A stretch of DNA of 15,156 nt from CAYYFV01 sp964451705. Its GTDB lineage: Bacteria > Patescibacteriota > Gracilibacteria > UBA1369 > GCA-2718715. The first letter of the stretch is position 1. Each line of letters starts with the position of its first letter. This document shows positions 5,690 to 13,800 of the stretch, one piece after another. Position numbers and translations under genes: made by a program. Where the stretch lies: contig CAYVIV010000022.1 of assembly GCA_964451705.1 (NCBI GenBank), positions 1 to 15,156 on the forward strand. The letters are read 5' to 3'. Under the pieces are notes generated by a model, which was given only the letters and a program-made list of their open reading frames with translations, was not told where the DNA came from and made no database searches.

Positions 5690-7417
5690 CTAGCTAAGGC
5701 CTTGAAACTTCTTTAGTGCCTCAATGATTTTTGCCTCGCCTAGACGAGGTACCAGCTGGGTACAAATATCAAGTAGTCTAATCTTGCCCTTCCTTGCAGA
5801 CTGGAAAGAATAGGCTAATCTGATATCTTCATTTGTTACATCCTTATGACCTGTGCCTGAAGAGCGAGTCTTTGTATTAAAACCTAATAGCTTGTAGAAT
5901 TTGCCACAGTCTCTATCGTTTAGAGGACTGTTGCTTTTAATATACCTGCGCCAGCCTCGTGAATTTTTGGGATAAGGAGTATCTTGAGCAGATTGAAGTT
6001 CTGCAGTTACGCTGGCGTCTAACTCTGGAGTTGTGCCTGGTGTCAGGACTGGCGTAAAGACTGGCGTGAAATCTGCTTCGGCAAGTGGATTTATACTATG
6101 ATCAACGCTGTCAGAATTGGAGTTGGCCTGCGCCTGCTCTTTGTCTACTGGCTTGATAGTGTTTATCTGAGAGTGTATTTGTATAATGATCTCTGTGAGT
6201 TCTTGTTTGACTTGCTCTATATCAGATTCTAGAGTCTGAATGTCTTGGTTGGCGGCTATCTGTTGATCTAACTCAGAATATTGCAGTAGTTGTGCTCCAA
6301 GCTCGTAGAAACTGCTTGCAAAAGTTGTAAACTTTGCTAATTCTAAATTAAACCATGCTTCTGAGAGTTGGTCTTGGGCCTTAAGGTCTATAAAAATATT
6401 AAAAGTAGAGATTAAATACTCAGAAGATTCATATAATTGAAAATAACTCTCGTAAATTTGCATTCTAAAATCAAACTCCTCTTGAGTACGCTCACGAATA
6501 GAGGCTTGAGTGTGTACAACTCCTGCAGCTGCTTCTGGTACCAGCCTGCGTGTTGAATGCTCAGATGGCGGTATTATAGTAGTATCTGGAGCATCTAATG
6601 AAACCACGCTGATAGTAGTAGGTGCTGAGCACGGGACGCTCTGGGGTTTAGGTGTAGGTATAGGTTTGGGTGCTGCCGCGGGTGCTGCCGTGGGAGTGGG
6701 AGTGGGCGTGGGGGCTGGTGTGGGTTGCTGAGCTGGAGAAGTACTTGTGGGCCTAGATTTCTTAAGCCTTGAGGCTCTAAATCGGCTGTGGCGAGGCCTA
6801 TGGGATAAGCTCCTTGATGGCTCTTGGGGCGGCGTATCTGCGGGTAGTTCTGTGATTCGGGAGATTTCTATGATGGCACGACGGAACTTTTGTCTTCTCT
6901 TATAGATTACCTCGCTACTCCTTTTTAAAACTTGTTGGACCAATATTTTGTAATCATTGACAGTTCCATATCTAATCTCTGGCTTGATATTATAAATAAT
7001 GCTATTAAAGTCGAATAGGTCTAAATTGAAAAGTATCTCTGTATCAAAATTATAGCTCATTGCATCTGATGTATCTAATAATCTTTGTAACTGCTGTTCA
7101 TAAAAGGCTTTGACCTGCGGATAAACCAATGCATCTAGGCCCTCATGTAAATACTGGTTTAATTTTTCTAACATTAAACACAAGAACTGGCCTGCAAACT
7201 CTTGCTGCTGGCTGTGCTTTAATAGGTTTAGTTGGCTGGCATGAATTACAGTCTCGATGGCAGCTAGATGATGGAATCCTAACTGCTCTCTTGAATTGAT
7301 ATAGTTCTCTAAAAAGTATTGGGAAATTATTTTATTGGCTTCTCTGGCACAGTCGCTAAAAGCAATGTGTAGAGCTGAACTGGCACGCCCTTTGGGTTTT
7401 TTGATTTTTTTGACCAT
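5690..7417 (-). CDS. Orphan 575-aa protein with Pro/Thr linker
   Basis: I do not recognise this protein. A lysine-rich N-terminus (MVKKIKKPKGR) leads into a mostly helical region to about residue 190. A very basic Arg/Ser stretch (about 200-225) and a Pro/Thr/Ala linker follow (about 226-265, with PTPAPTPTPTPT). Residues about 305-425 are probably coiled-coil-like helix, and about 430-480 is a second loose linker. A compact C-terminal domain spans about 485-575 (GWRRYIKSNSPLNDRDCGKF, then GTGHKDVTNEDIRLAYSF). No signal peptide or membrane segment is seen. The basic tract could bind nucleic acid; that is inference only. An AAGGA Shine-Dalgarno site lies five bases before ATG7417, the clearest in the window. 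The gene follows the 485-aa orphan by 35 bases, so the two are probably one operon. It ends in TAG. Confidence 0.8.
   Translation of the reverse strand: MVKKIKKPKGRASSALHIAFSDCAREANKIISQYFLENYINSREQLGFHHLAAIETVIHASQLNLLKHSQQQEFAGQFLCLMLEKLNQYLHEGLDALVYPQVKAFYEQQLQRLLDTSDAMSYNFDTEILFNLDLFDFNSIIYNIKPEIRYGTVNDYKILVQQVLKRSSEVIYKRRQKFRRAIIEISRITELPADTPPQEPSRSLSHRPRHSRFRASRLKKSRPTSTSPAQQPTPAPTPTPTPTAAPAAAPKPIPTPKPQSVPCSAPTTISVVSLDAPDTTIIPPSEHSTRRLVPEAAAGVVHTQASIRERTQEEFDFRMQIYESYFQLYESSEYLISTFNIFIDLKAQDQLSEAWFNLELAKFTTFASSFYELGAQLLQYSELDQQIAANQDIQTLESDIEQVKQELTEIIIQIHSQINTIKPVDKEQAQANSNSDSVDHSINPLAEADFTPVFTPVLTPGTTPELDASVTAELQSAQDTPYPKNSRGWRRYIKSNSPLNDRDCGKFYKLLGFNTKTRSSGTGHKDVTNEDIRLAYSFQSARKGKIRLLDICTQLVPRLGEAKIIEALKKFQGLS
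6666..6730 (-). repeat. Pro/Thr/Ala low-complexity linker sequence
   Basis: The DNA is a G-rich run of near-repeats (gtgggagtgggagtgggcgt) that encodes alternating Pro-Thr and Pro-Ala on the minus strand. It is a flexible linker in the 575-aa protein and a likely site of length change by slippage. Confidence 0.6.
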
Positions 7418-7422
7418 GTTAT

Positions 7423-7427
7423 TCCTT
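7423..7427 (-). promoter_or_regulatory. Shine-Dalgarno site of the 575-aa gene
   Basis: AAGGA on the minus strand lies five bases upstream of ATG7417. It fixes the start and shows that the organism uses Shine-Dalgarno initiation at least for some genes; most other genes here lack such a site. Confidence 0.7.
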
Positions 7428-7452
7428 ATTAAAATGTTTTGAGAGAAGCAAT

Positions 7453-8910
7453 CTATAGCTTGTACAAATCGATTATTTGAGCATGAAACTTAGGACTTGA
7501 AAGCAGCTGTTTTAAATATATTAGAAAGTCTTCATTGTTGATAGTCTTTAATATGTGGCTAGCAAAATACTCTCTTAAAGTGTCTTTATCTTTTCGTTCG
7601 CTTGCTGTTAGTTCTGCATACCAGTCTTTTATATCTTCAACAAACTGGCTAAAATCTGACTCCTGTAGAATCTCTGCTTTGTGCACACGTAGAGTTTTGG
7701 TAATAAAATCACGTATCTTACTGTCCATATCTGCGGTGGGAGGTCTGCCCATCACATCAAAACGATTGAAGTAAACTGATCCACTTGACTTAAGGCCAGC
7801 TCTATCTAGCATGCTTTTGAGATGAAAGTCAGATACTACCTCTGAGAGTTCTTTGGAAATTGAAAATTTTCTTAATGTGAAAACCTCCTTGGAGATAACA
7901 CCCATGCTTACTAGTATAAACTCCCCTATCATATTCAAGAAACTTGTATCGTATGCACTGTCTCGCCTTTGACTGCTTGGCCTAGTTCTAAGCAGTCCAG
8001 TGGTAAAACGGCGGACTACCCTTTCAGACATAGTGAATTTAACTGTCTGGTAGACGTGCTCCCTAACAATCAAGCGTTGAATTTGTGGCAAGCTTATGAA
8101 TAGAGCCTCTAATGCGTTTGCCAATGTTGCTAAGAGATCAAACTGAGTTCCTTGCCACTCACTCTCTCTATAAATAGAGGTAATGCGCAGTGCTGTCGTT
8201 AACCTTGTAAGTTCTGCTATGTGAGCCGCTGATGACTCTGAAATTTTAGCCATTGCTCTGATATCTGCATGTGTACTTGCCCGTTCAGCCTCTTGTTGCT
8301 CTCTATGAATTAAGGCCTTGGAAAATTCAGTTTCATTAATTTTGATATCTTCTCTAATAGCACATAACCTTAGAAAGTCTAAATATTTCTGTTTGAATAG
8401 GTTTTGATCTTGACCTATTTCATCTAGCTGATCTTGCTTTAAGCTCTCAAACCAAGCTTGCACTTTGAGTGATTTTATTATGTCCCCTGTATTCTCCTGA
8501 ACTTCTGTTGGTAACTGACCCTCTAACCTAGTAGCCTTAATTGAATTTAAGAGCCTATACAAGTAACGAGCAGTTATATCCTGAAAAAGGTCCTGATTCT
8601 GGTCACTATCTAGACGACATCTTAGAATTGTATCTTGCTTGGACAAAATGGCACTTACCATCTCCTGGCTATAGATACCTGTCCCAAACCCTAAGTGTGT
8701 ACAAAGCTCTGGTTTTTGTTTATATATCTCTTCTAAAAGGGCTTGTAATGACAAATGAGCATTAGGTGCTATGGGCAGACCTTCATCCAGTGTACGTAGC
8801 AACTCTATGATCTGCTGCCTGCACTGCTGTATGCGCTGCTCTTGAGATAATCTTGTGAGCTGGGCTTGTTGTGGCTGCTGCATCTGGCAAAGACCCTGGG
8901 ATAGTTTCAT
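7453..8910 (-). CDS. Orphan 485-aa protein, first gene of a two-gene operon
   Basis: I do not recognise this protein. The first ~35 residues are Gln-rich (MQQPQQAQLTRLSQEQRIQQ). The rest is charged and reads as mostly alpha-helical, with no membrane segment, signal peptide or known catalytic motif that I can see. Residues about 305-335 are Arg-rich (RVVRRFTTGLLRTRPSSQRR). The last ~90 residues are helical and end FHAQIIDLYKL. ATG8910 has no Shine-Dalgarno site; Met9 is an alternative start. A promoter with TTGACA and a 17-base spacer lies about 95-120 bases upstream, giving a leader of about 85 bases. The 575-aa gene follows after 35 bases, so the two products probably act together. It ends in TAG. 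Confidence 0.8.
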   Translation of the reverse strand: MKLSQGLCQMQQPQQAQLTRLSQEQRIQQCRQQIIELLRTLDEGLPIAPNAHLSLQALLEEIYKQKPELCTHLGFGTGIYSQEMVSAILSKQDTILRCRLDSDQNQDLFQDITARYLYRLLNSIKATRLEGQLPTEVQENTGDIIKSLKVQAWFESLKQDQLDEIGQDQNLFKQKYLDFLRLCAIREDIKINETEFSKALIHREQQEAERASTHADIRAMAKISESSAAHIAELTRLTTALRITSIYRESEWQGTQFDLLATLANALEALFISLPQIQRLIVREHVYQTVKFTMSERVVRRFTTGLLRTRPSSQRRDSAYDTSFLNMIGEFILVSMGVISKEVFTLRKFSISKELSEVVSDFHLKSMLDRAGLKSSGSVYFNRFDVMGRPPTADMDSKIRDFITKTLRVHKAEILQESDFSQFVEDIKDWYAELTASERKDKDTLREYFASHILKTINNEDFLIYLKQLLSSPKFHAQIIDLYKL

Positions 8911-9002
8911 AGTTTATGTCTGGTTAAACTGGTTGATAATATAAAATTCTTGCTTTCGCTTACTGTCCGCCCTGTCTTGTAGGCTATATAGATAGTGTGT
9001 CA

Positions 9003-9031
9003 GATATACACGTGGCTTTGATTTTTGTCAA
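9003..9031 (-). promoter_or_regulatory. Sigma70 promoter of the two-gene orphan operon
   Basis: On the minus strand a perfect -35 TTGACA (9026-9031) is followed after 17 bases by TATATC (9003-9008), four of six matches to the -10 consensus. The predicted start is near 8996, about 86 bases before ATG8910. Confidence 0.7.
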
Positions 9032-9120
9032 TGTTTTGCAAAAGTACCCCTTATCCCTTTTAAAAGGCTGGCTGCAGGCCAAATGGCTAAATGCTAAATA
9101 GATCTTGCTACAAATTAGAA
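9032..9120. other. Spacer downstream of the P-loop kinase gene
   Basis: This short gap contains the palindrome CCTTTTAAAAGG near 9057 and a short TGGC/GCCA stem. Neither forms a classical terminator with a T-run. The operon promoter begins right after it. Confidence 0.3.
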
Positions 9121-9651
9121 TCAGTTATGCGCTGAACTCTCTTGAGGCAGGAGTTTTTTGACTTGCCGACTGTTTTTGCAGACGAGAACTTTGTGGTTAT
9201 ATTCAGCAATGCGTTGTTTTAAATTATCTACCCCCGTGTCATAGTTGTGATGCCACTCTAGAATTAGTTTTAAGATTTGCAAACTAGGCTTATATTGACA
9301 AGCCTCTAGCCCCAGACGCTGCTTTGTCCAGCGCTTGAGAATTCTATACTTTCTGACTCTGCTGGCTAGGTCGAGTAATATAATTTTATCTGCCTGTTTG
9401 AGCCCCTCTTGAAAGCACTGCCGGCCTACATCTTCAATAATCCACTTGGGCTGTTGGATAAAGGCGTCGAAAAGTTTTTGGGTCTGCAACTCCCCTCGCT
9501 TACGGTTTCCGGCTGCGGATGCGAGGTCTTGAACATATCTAAATTCATCCAACGAGGCACAAGGAATCTGTAGGCGTTGGGCTAGAGATTTTGCAAGTGT
9601 AGATTTGCCACTGGCTACAGGTCCGACAATATAGATTCTGGCCATAGTCAT
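9121..9651 (-). CDS. P-loop kinase, FlaR/adenylate-kinase-like
   Basis: The 176-residue protein opens with a Walker A motif, GPVASGKST, at residues 10-18, followed by the LAKSLAQRLQIP helix and an SLDEF segment. This layout, with a later IILLDL strand and an Arg-rich RVRKYRILKRW lid-like helix, matches the small 'DNA topology modulation protein FlaR-related' group of nucleoside-kinase-like P-loop proteins. They probably phosphorylate a small substrate with ATP; the substrate is unknown. A longer frame reaches a TTG at 9711 but overlaps the preceding gene by 59 bases and adds non-conserved residues. ATG9651 lies one base after the upstream stop; ATG9645 is equally possible. It is translationally coupled to the histidine phosphatase. 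Its TGA stop is followed one codon later by TAA. Confidence 0.8.
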   Translation of the reverse strand: MTMARIYIVGPVASGKSTLAKSLAQRLQIPCASLDEFRYVQDLASAAGNRKRGELQTQKLFDAFIQQPKWIIEDVGRQCFQEGLKQADKIILLDLASRVRKYRILKRWTKQRLGLEACQYKPSLQILKLILEWHHNYDTGVDNLKQRIAEYNHKVLVCKNSRQVKKLLPQESSAHN

Positions 9652-9652
9652 C

Positions 9653-10225
9653 TTAATTAAAACTAAGCTGGTCAAAAATCTCGTGGCTTTGAATGCATTC
9701 ATGATTGTCAAAACTTAGCTCGACAAAGAAAGGCATTTTTTGGGCCATAGATTTAAAGTAAGCAAAATCAATTTCTGGATTATAATAATTCAAAAGAGCA
9801 CACAGGGCTGTCCCATGAGTGCCAATAACTATAGTTTGACCTGGATGAGTTTCGAGTATGAGATTTACTTGCTGCACAACCCTGTCTTGCACCTCTTGTA
9901 ATGATTCAGCATTGGGAAGTTTATAGTCAAAGTCCTGCCACTGCTTTTCTGCAAACTCTAAGAAGTCTGCAACCCACTCGCCAATTTTTCTCTCTTGCAG
10001 ATTAGCAGACTCTTTTATTGTGAGTCCCCTAGCATCTGCCAATGGTTTGACGGTATGGATGCTACGGACAAATGGACTGCTATAAATATGATCAATTGGA
10101 GTATCTTTAAAAAGTTCTGGCAAGCTAGCGGCTGCTGCCTGCCCTGCCTCTGTAAGAGGTCTAGTAAAGTCATCTTGAACACTGCTATCTGAGCGAGCAT
10201 GCCTAATAAATATCAATTTTGTCAT
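9653..10225 (-). CDS. Histidine phosphatase family protein (phosphoglycerate-mutase-like)
   Basis: The 190-residue protein starts MTKLIFIRHARSD, the RHG motif with Ala in place of Gly. His9 is the expected phospho-acceptor. Arg8, Arg54 in SSPFVRS, Glu78 in NLQERKIGEW (likely proton donor) and His137 in IGTHGTAL complete the active site. The family removes or moves phosphate on sugars, nucleotides or proteins; small members like this are often broad phosphatases. I choose ATG10225 because the frame's earlier TTG (10252) adds nine non-conserved residues. No clear Shine-Dalgarno site is present. It is followed after one base by the P-loop kinase gene and preceded by the HIT gene on the same strand. 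Confidence 0.88.
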   Translation of the reverse strand: MTKLIFIRHARSDSSVQDDFTRPLTEAGQAAAASLPELFKDTPIDHIYSSPFVRSIHTVKPLADARGLTIKESANLQERKIGEWVADFLEFAEKQWQDFDYKLPNAESLQEVQDRVVQQVNLILETHPGQTIVIGTHGTALCALLNYYNPEIDFAYFKSMAQKMPFFVELSFDNHECIQSHEIFDQLSFN

Positions 10226-10390
10226 AGTAACGATCTTAAATGTAAAATTCAATGCAGCTTTATAATGAATTTATATCATATGTGATATAATTCAAGTGTT
10301 TGGGCTTGACACAAGATGCTGACAATTCTGTTGTCAGGCGGGCATTACTAATGGAGTGTCCACTGATATATATCGATGCTCAAGCAACCC
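10226..10390. other. Intergenic region between HIT and phosphatase genes
   Basis: This AT-rich spacer has two inverted repeats: 10319-10337 (ctgacaa-ttctg-ttgtcag, 7-bp stem) and 10271-10290 (separate entry). The first lies 54 bases past the HIT stop and lacks a T-run, so it is only a weak terminator candidate. TATAAA-like boxes occur near 10260, but none has a good -35 partner. Confidence 0.4.
10271..10290. promoter_or_regulatory. Inverted repeat, possible operator upstream of phosphatase-kinase pair
   Basis: The half-sites ttatatca and tgatataa are exact reverse complements separated by tatg, giving a 20-bp dyad 46-65 bases before ATG10225. Size and placement suit a dimeric regulator, but AT-rich DNA can produce such dyads by chance. 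Confidence 0.35.
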
Positions 10391-10503
10391 TTAGTCTTGG
10401 CTTTGCAAATATTCTCTGAGCTTTTGGGCGTAAGGTAGTCTTTCTTCGGGAGTGGTAGCTCTTTGATCGAGTTTATATAGCCGATCGTTTTCGTAGCGTG
10501 GAA
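10372..10503 (-). repeat. HIT-gene 3' repeat, copy 1
   Basis: This 132-bp segment covers the last 113 bases of the HIT gene and 19 bases beyond its stop. It matches 15025-15156 at an offset of 4,653 bp with seven mismatches. Similarity ends abruptly about 20 bases past the stop. The other edge is unknown because the second copy runs off the window. Confidence 0.9.
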
Positions 10504-10786
10504 ATACATGTAAGTGATAATGCCAGACATCCTGACCACCATCTGGGCCATTATGCTGACGCGTAGAAACACCTGGACAGTTGTAACTGTTGTATAGAGC
10601 ATCTATAATAATTCTTTTGACTTTAGTAATCTCCAAGTCGAGTTCCAATGGTAAACTGCTTGTGGATTCACAATGTTGGTTTGGAATAATTAAGACATGA
10701 CCAGGATTATGGGGCCACCAATCTGAAGATATAAATGCGGTCACTTTTTGGCTTTGATAAACAATGTCAACTTGATTAGTACGCAC
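10391..10786 (-). CDS. HIT-family nucleotide hydrolase
   Basis: The 131-residue protein has the histidine triad HYHLHVF (His89, His91, His93), preceded by the usual HNGPDGGQDVWH segment and, near the N-terminus, NPGHVLIIP. HIT proteins cleave or transfer nucleoside monophosphates, for example AMP from dinucleoside polyphosphates or adenylylated compounds. The substrate here is not readable. The length fits the family, although the N-terminal Cys-x-x-Cys of many HIT proteins is absent. It starts at GTG10786; an in-frame stop precedes it four codons earlier. It lies 23 bases after the 1,376-aa gene's stop and is probably co-transcribed with it. A second copy begins beyond the other end of that gene. 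Confidence 0.92.
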   Translation of the reverse strand: MRTNQVDIVYQSQKVTAFISSDWWPHNPGHVLIIPNQHCESTSSLPLELDLEITKVKRIIIDALYNSYNCPGVSTRQHNGPDGGQDVWHYHLHVFPRYENDRLYKLDQRATTPEERLPYAQKLREYLQSQD

Positions 10787-10809
10787 AAACTCATCTTAAG
10801 AATTAAACT

Positions 10810-13800
10810 CTAACGCACACTTGCCACCTTAATAGCATCAATGGTATATGGTATTTGACTACTTAAAGGATATCGCTTATCATAAGCCTTAACTGAACCA
10901 ACATGCATATGACCACGGTCAGAAAATTCACCAAATCTATGCCAAGTTGATTCGCCCTTAGCTTTATAAATAATTGTTTTATTGTAAAAATAAATAACAG
11001 CTTGATCCTTAAAATCAGAGGCAATTTTTTGTAACGCGTTCTGATTTGATGGCCAGTCACAATACAAATCAACCGCATTTGCTGATCTAAGAACAACTAA
11101 CTCTTTTTGATCCAGAGAAGGTCTTTCTCTGTCCGGGTATGGCCTACTCATATTATCACTGTTTTCATACTGTGTTTTTAATGAAAGTACTCCATCTCCA
11201 CCTATCAAATCTAAATTAGTATGACTTTCAAACTGATCCCTTTGTTGTGAAGTAACCTTATATCCAGTGGTGTTATTACCAAAATATATATTTACATTTA
11301 TTGGTAAATCTAAGGCAATAGTTTGCATACCTCTAAATCTTTCTGCTATTTCTTGAGTAGTTACAGCAGCTCTTCTACTGGGAACTGCTGGTGCAATTCC
11401 TGGACCGATATCGAAAAAGATAGTTTTGTCTTGTGTTGGTCTTGAAATTCCTAATTTAGAATACAAAGTGGTTAATCTTGGTACTTTACGATATTGTCTT
11501 ACAAAATCATTTTGTGATTGATCGTTAAATAATCTTGCCATAAAAGCCTCATGGTCTTTTAATCTAGAAGGTTCAGACCTATTGAAAGTACCATTAGAAT
11601 GTCTAGATTGATCATAAGCTCTAAAACCAGCTAATTCGAATGCTAAATCTTGATCCATTCCAGAAACCTGATTTATAGATCGTAAGACTTCAAAAATCCC
11701 AACGTAGTTCCATCCATTTTTAGTAAAACCCATAAAGAATTTTTGAGAATAATTGTTTAGTTCTTTATAAGCAACTAACCTATATAGTCTAGTGTAACGA
11801 GTAATTTTAAACCTCCTAGCTAACGCTTTAGTTACTGATTTATATGAAGATTTAGCGGCACTTAAAATCTTAAAACCTTTAAACTTATCTGCAATAAATG
11901 CATACTCCAAGAATGATTGAGAGTCTAACTCTTTTTTCACGTGGAATTGAATGTTTTTCAATTGACTTAATTTGTCAGAATTATTTGATATATACTTTAT
12001 TTTTTTTTTTATGATACGTGGTGTTAGTAGATCTACACACAAAACCTTAGGGTTTTGCTCCAAAACTTTTGTAATTAATTCACTTGTTAAGCCTCCAGCA
12101 TTTGTAATTTCAACTCTCTTTCCCTTTTCTCTAAAAGTCGCTGCCGGCCCTATATATTCTGGAATTTCTAAGTTATCTAATGGAGATTGCTCTGTTGTTT
12201 GGAGAGATGGTACTTCAGGAACTGCTTGTTCTTGGGTGTTTACGGCTGTTTCTTCAGCATTTGGGGGACGGGTCAAAGTTAAAGTTTTAAATTGAGAACT
12301 ACCACTTCCAGAAATTCCACTTAAACTAACTTTAGTGGGTAAAGTATTCCCTGCATTTAATGTACGAACTGCATCTTCTTTAATTCCTCTTAAAGCCTTA
12401 CCCTTAATTTTCCATTTTATTTCCAATATGTTTTCCATTTTAGATATCTTCTTTAAATTATCTAATGTTAATTTTTTTGATGGCCAAGTAATTTCTACTT
12501 TCATCGGAGGCAGTTTTGTAAATGTTTGAGAAGTTAATAATTCTAACACTCTTGAAGTGAATTGACCCCTTCTACCTTGAATTTTCAAAGTCATATCTCT
12601 TGGAAACATCATTTTACTAGTCGAAAGAGAAGCCATATATTCCCTCAATAAATCAAGTGGAGATTCCTGAGTACTATGACTCAATGTTAAAGTACGAGAT
12701 CCAAAGTTATACTCAACACCTTCCGGTAATGAGGTTGATTGTACTAAAACCCTTCTATTGTTATTCTTAGGCAATACCAAAGCTCCTGGTGCTACAAATT
12801 TTCTGGTTGTATCATCCATTAGTACAGGTTTTGTTGGAGGAGTTTGATTTCGATCGTAACTCTTTAATTCATAAGTACCACCTGTAGAAGTTTCGGTATA
12901 AATCAAATATCCATTGACGGTTGTTTGTAGAACTCGAACTCTTAGATTGGCCCGCTCATATCGTGCAACATCAAAAGCTTGGCTAGATACTTCTTCATTA
13001 TCTTCTGCTGCGACTTCAATGTTATCATCTGTGTCTGGATCTGTAACTATATCAGCAAGACTTAGGGCAGTAAATTTAGCTTTTAAAGCCTCAAAATCTG
13101 TTTCATCTACATCTATGGTAGAAAAACCATCTAATTTATTAATATTTTCTAAATAAGAATATAAAGCTTCGGCAACTTCTTCGAGTAAATCGTCTCGAAT
13201 TTCTTCTGTTGCTACATCTTTATCTAAACCTTTTATAAAAGAGATAATACCAGCATGAATAGTTTTATTTAGAACACTAGTTCTATTTTTCATAAATGAT
13301 TTAAATGTATCTAATTTAACAAATTCAAAACGACCAACTTTTACAATACCTGTTTCGGAATTAAAATCACCTTCAGTCAAGTGAACATTTGATAAATTTA
13401 AACTTGGGTATAATTGAGTATTCCTTATATTCAAAGACATATCAGCCTCATTTTCTCTTTGAATGTTTATAGTACCCGAAGCTGCTCTTACCATTACAGG
13501 TTCGTCTATTTTAATACTATTACGACTTGGATCATATCCTAACTGATCTTGTGCATATTTTCTAAATGCCTCTCGTTGTACATGTTTTAAAGGCCTAGTC
13601 GAAAATGGAACATTCATCATGTATCTCGGTTGATATTGACCGCGGTGAGCTAATTGAGAAAAAGTAGCTAGTCCACCATAAACATTATCTGAATAAACAC
13701 CACTTCGTTGCAAGATACTCACGCCAAAAGAACCATTTGTATGTTCAGATATATCAGCGGCATAAAAAGAAATAGAATCTACTACACGTGCTCCCCGAGC

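Noticed and set aside
9121..9123. Recoding of TGA as sense (Gly or Trp), as in some reduced bacteria
   Set aside because: Only one of about ten stops is TGA, and a TAA follows it by one codon, which made me check. But about 4,000 codons stay open under the standard code without internal TGA, so recoding is unlikely.
10348..10602. Overlapping frames at 10348-10602 and 10015-10200
   Set aside because: They overlap the HIT and histidine phosphatase genes, whose catalytic motifs are intact in the other frame.
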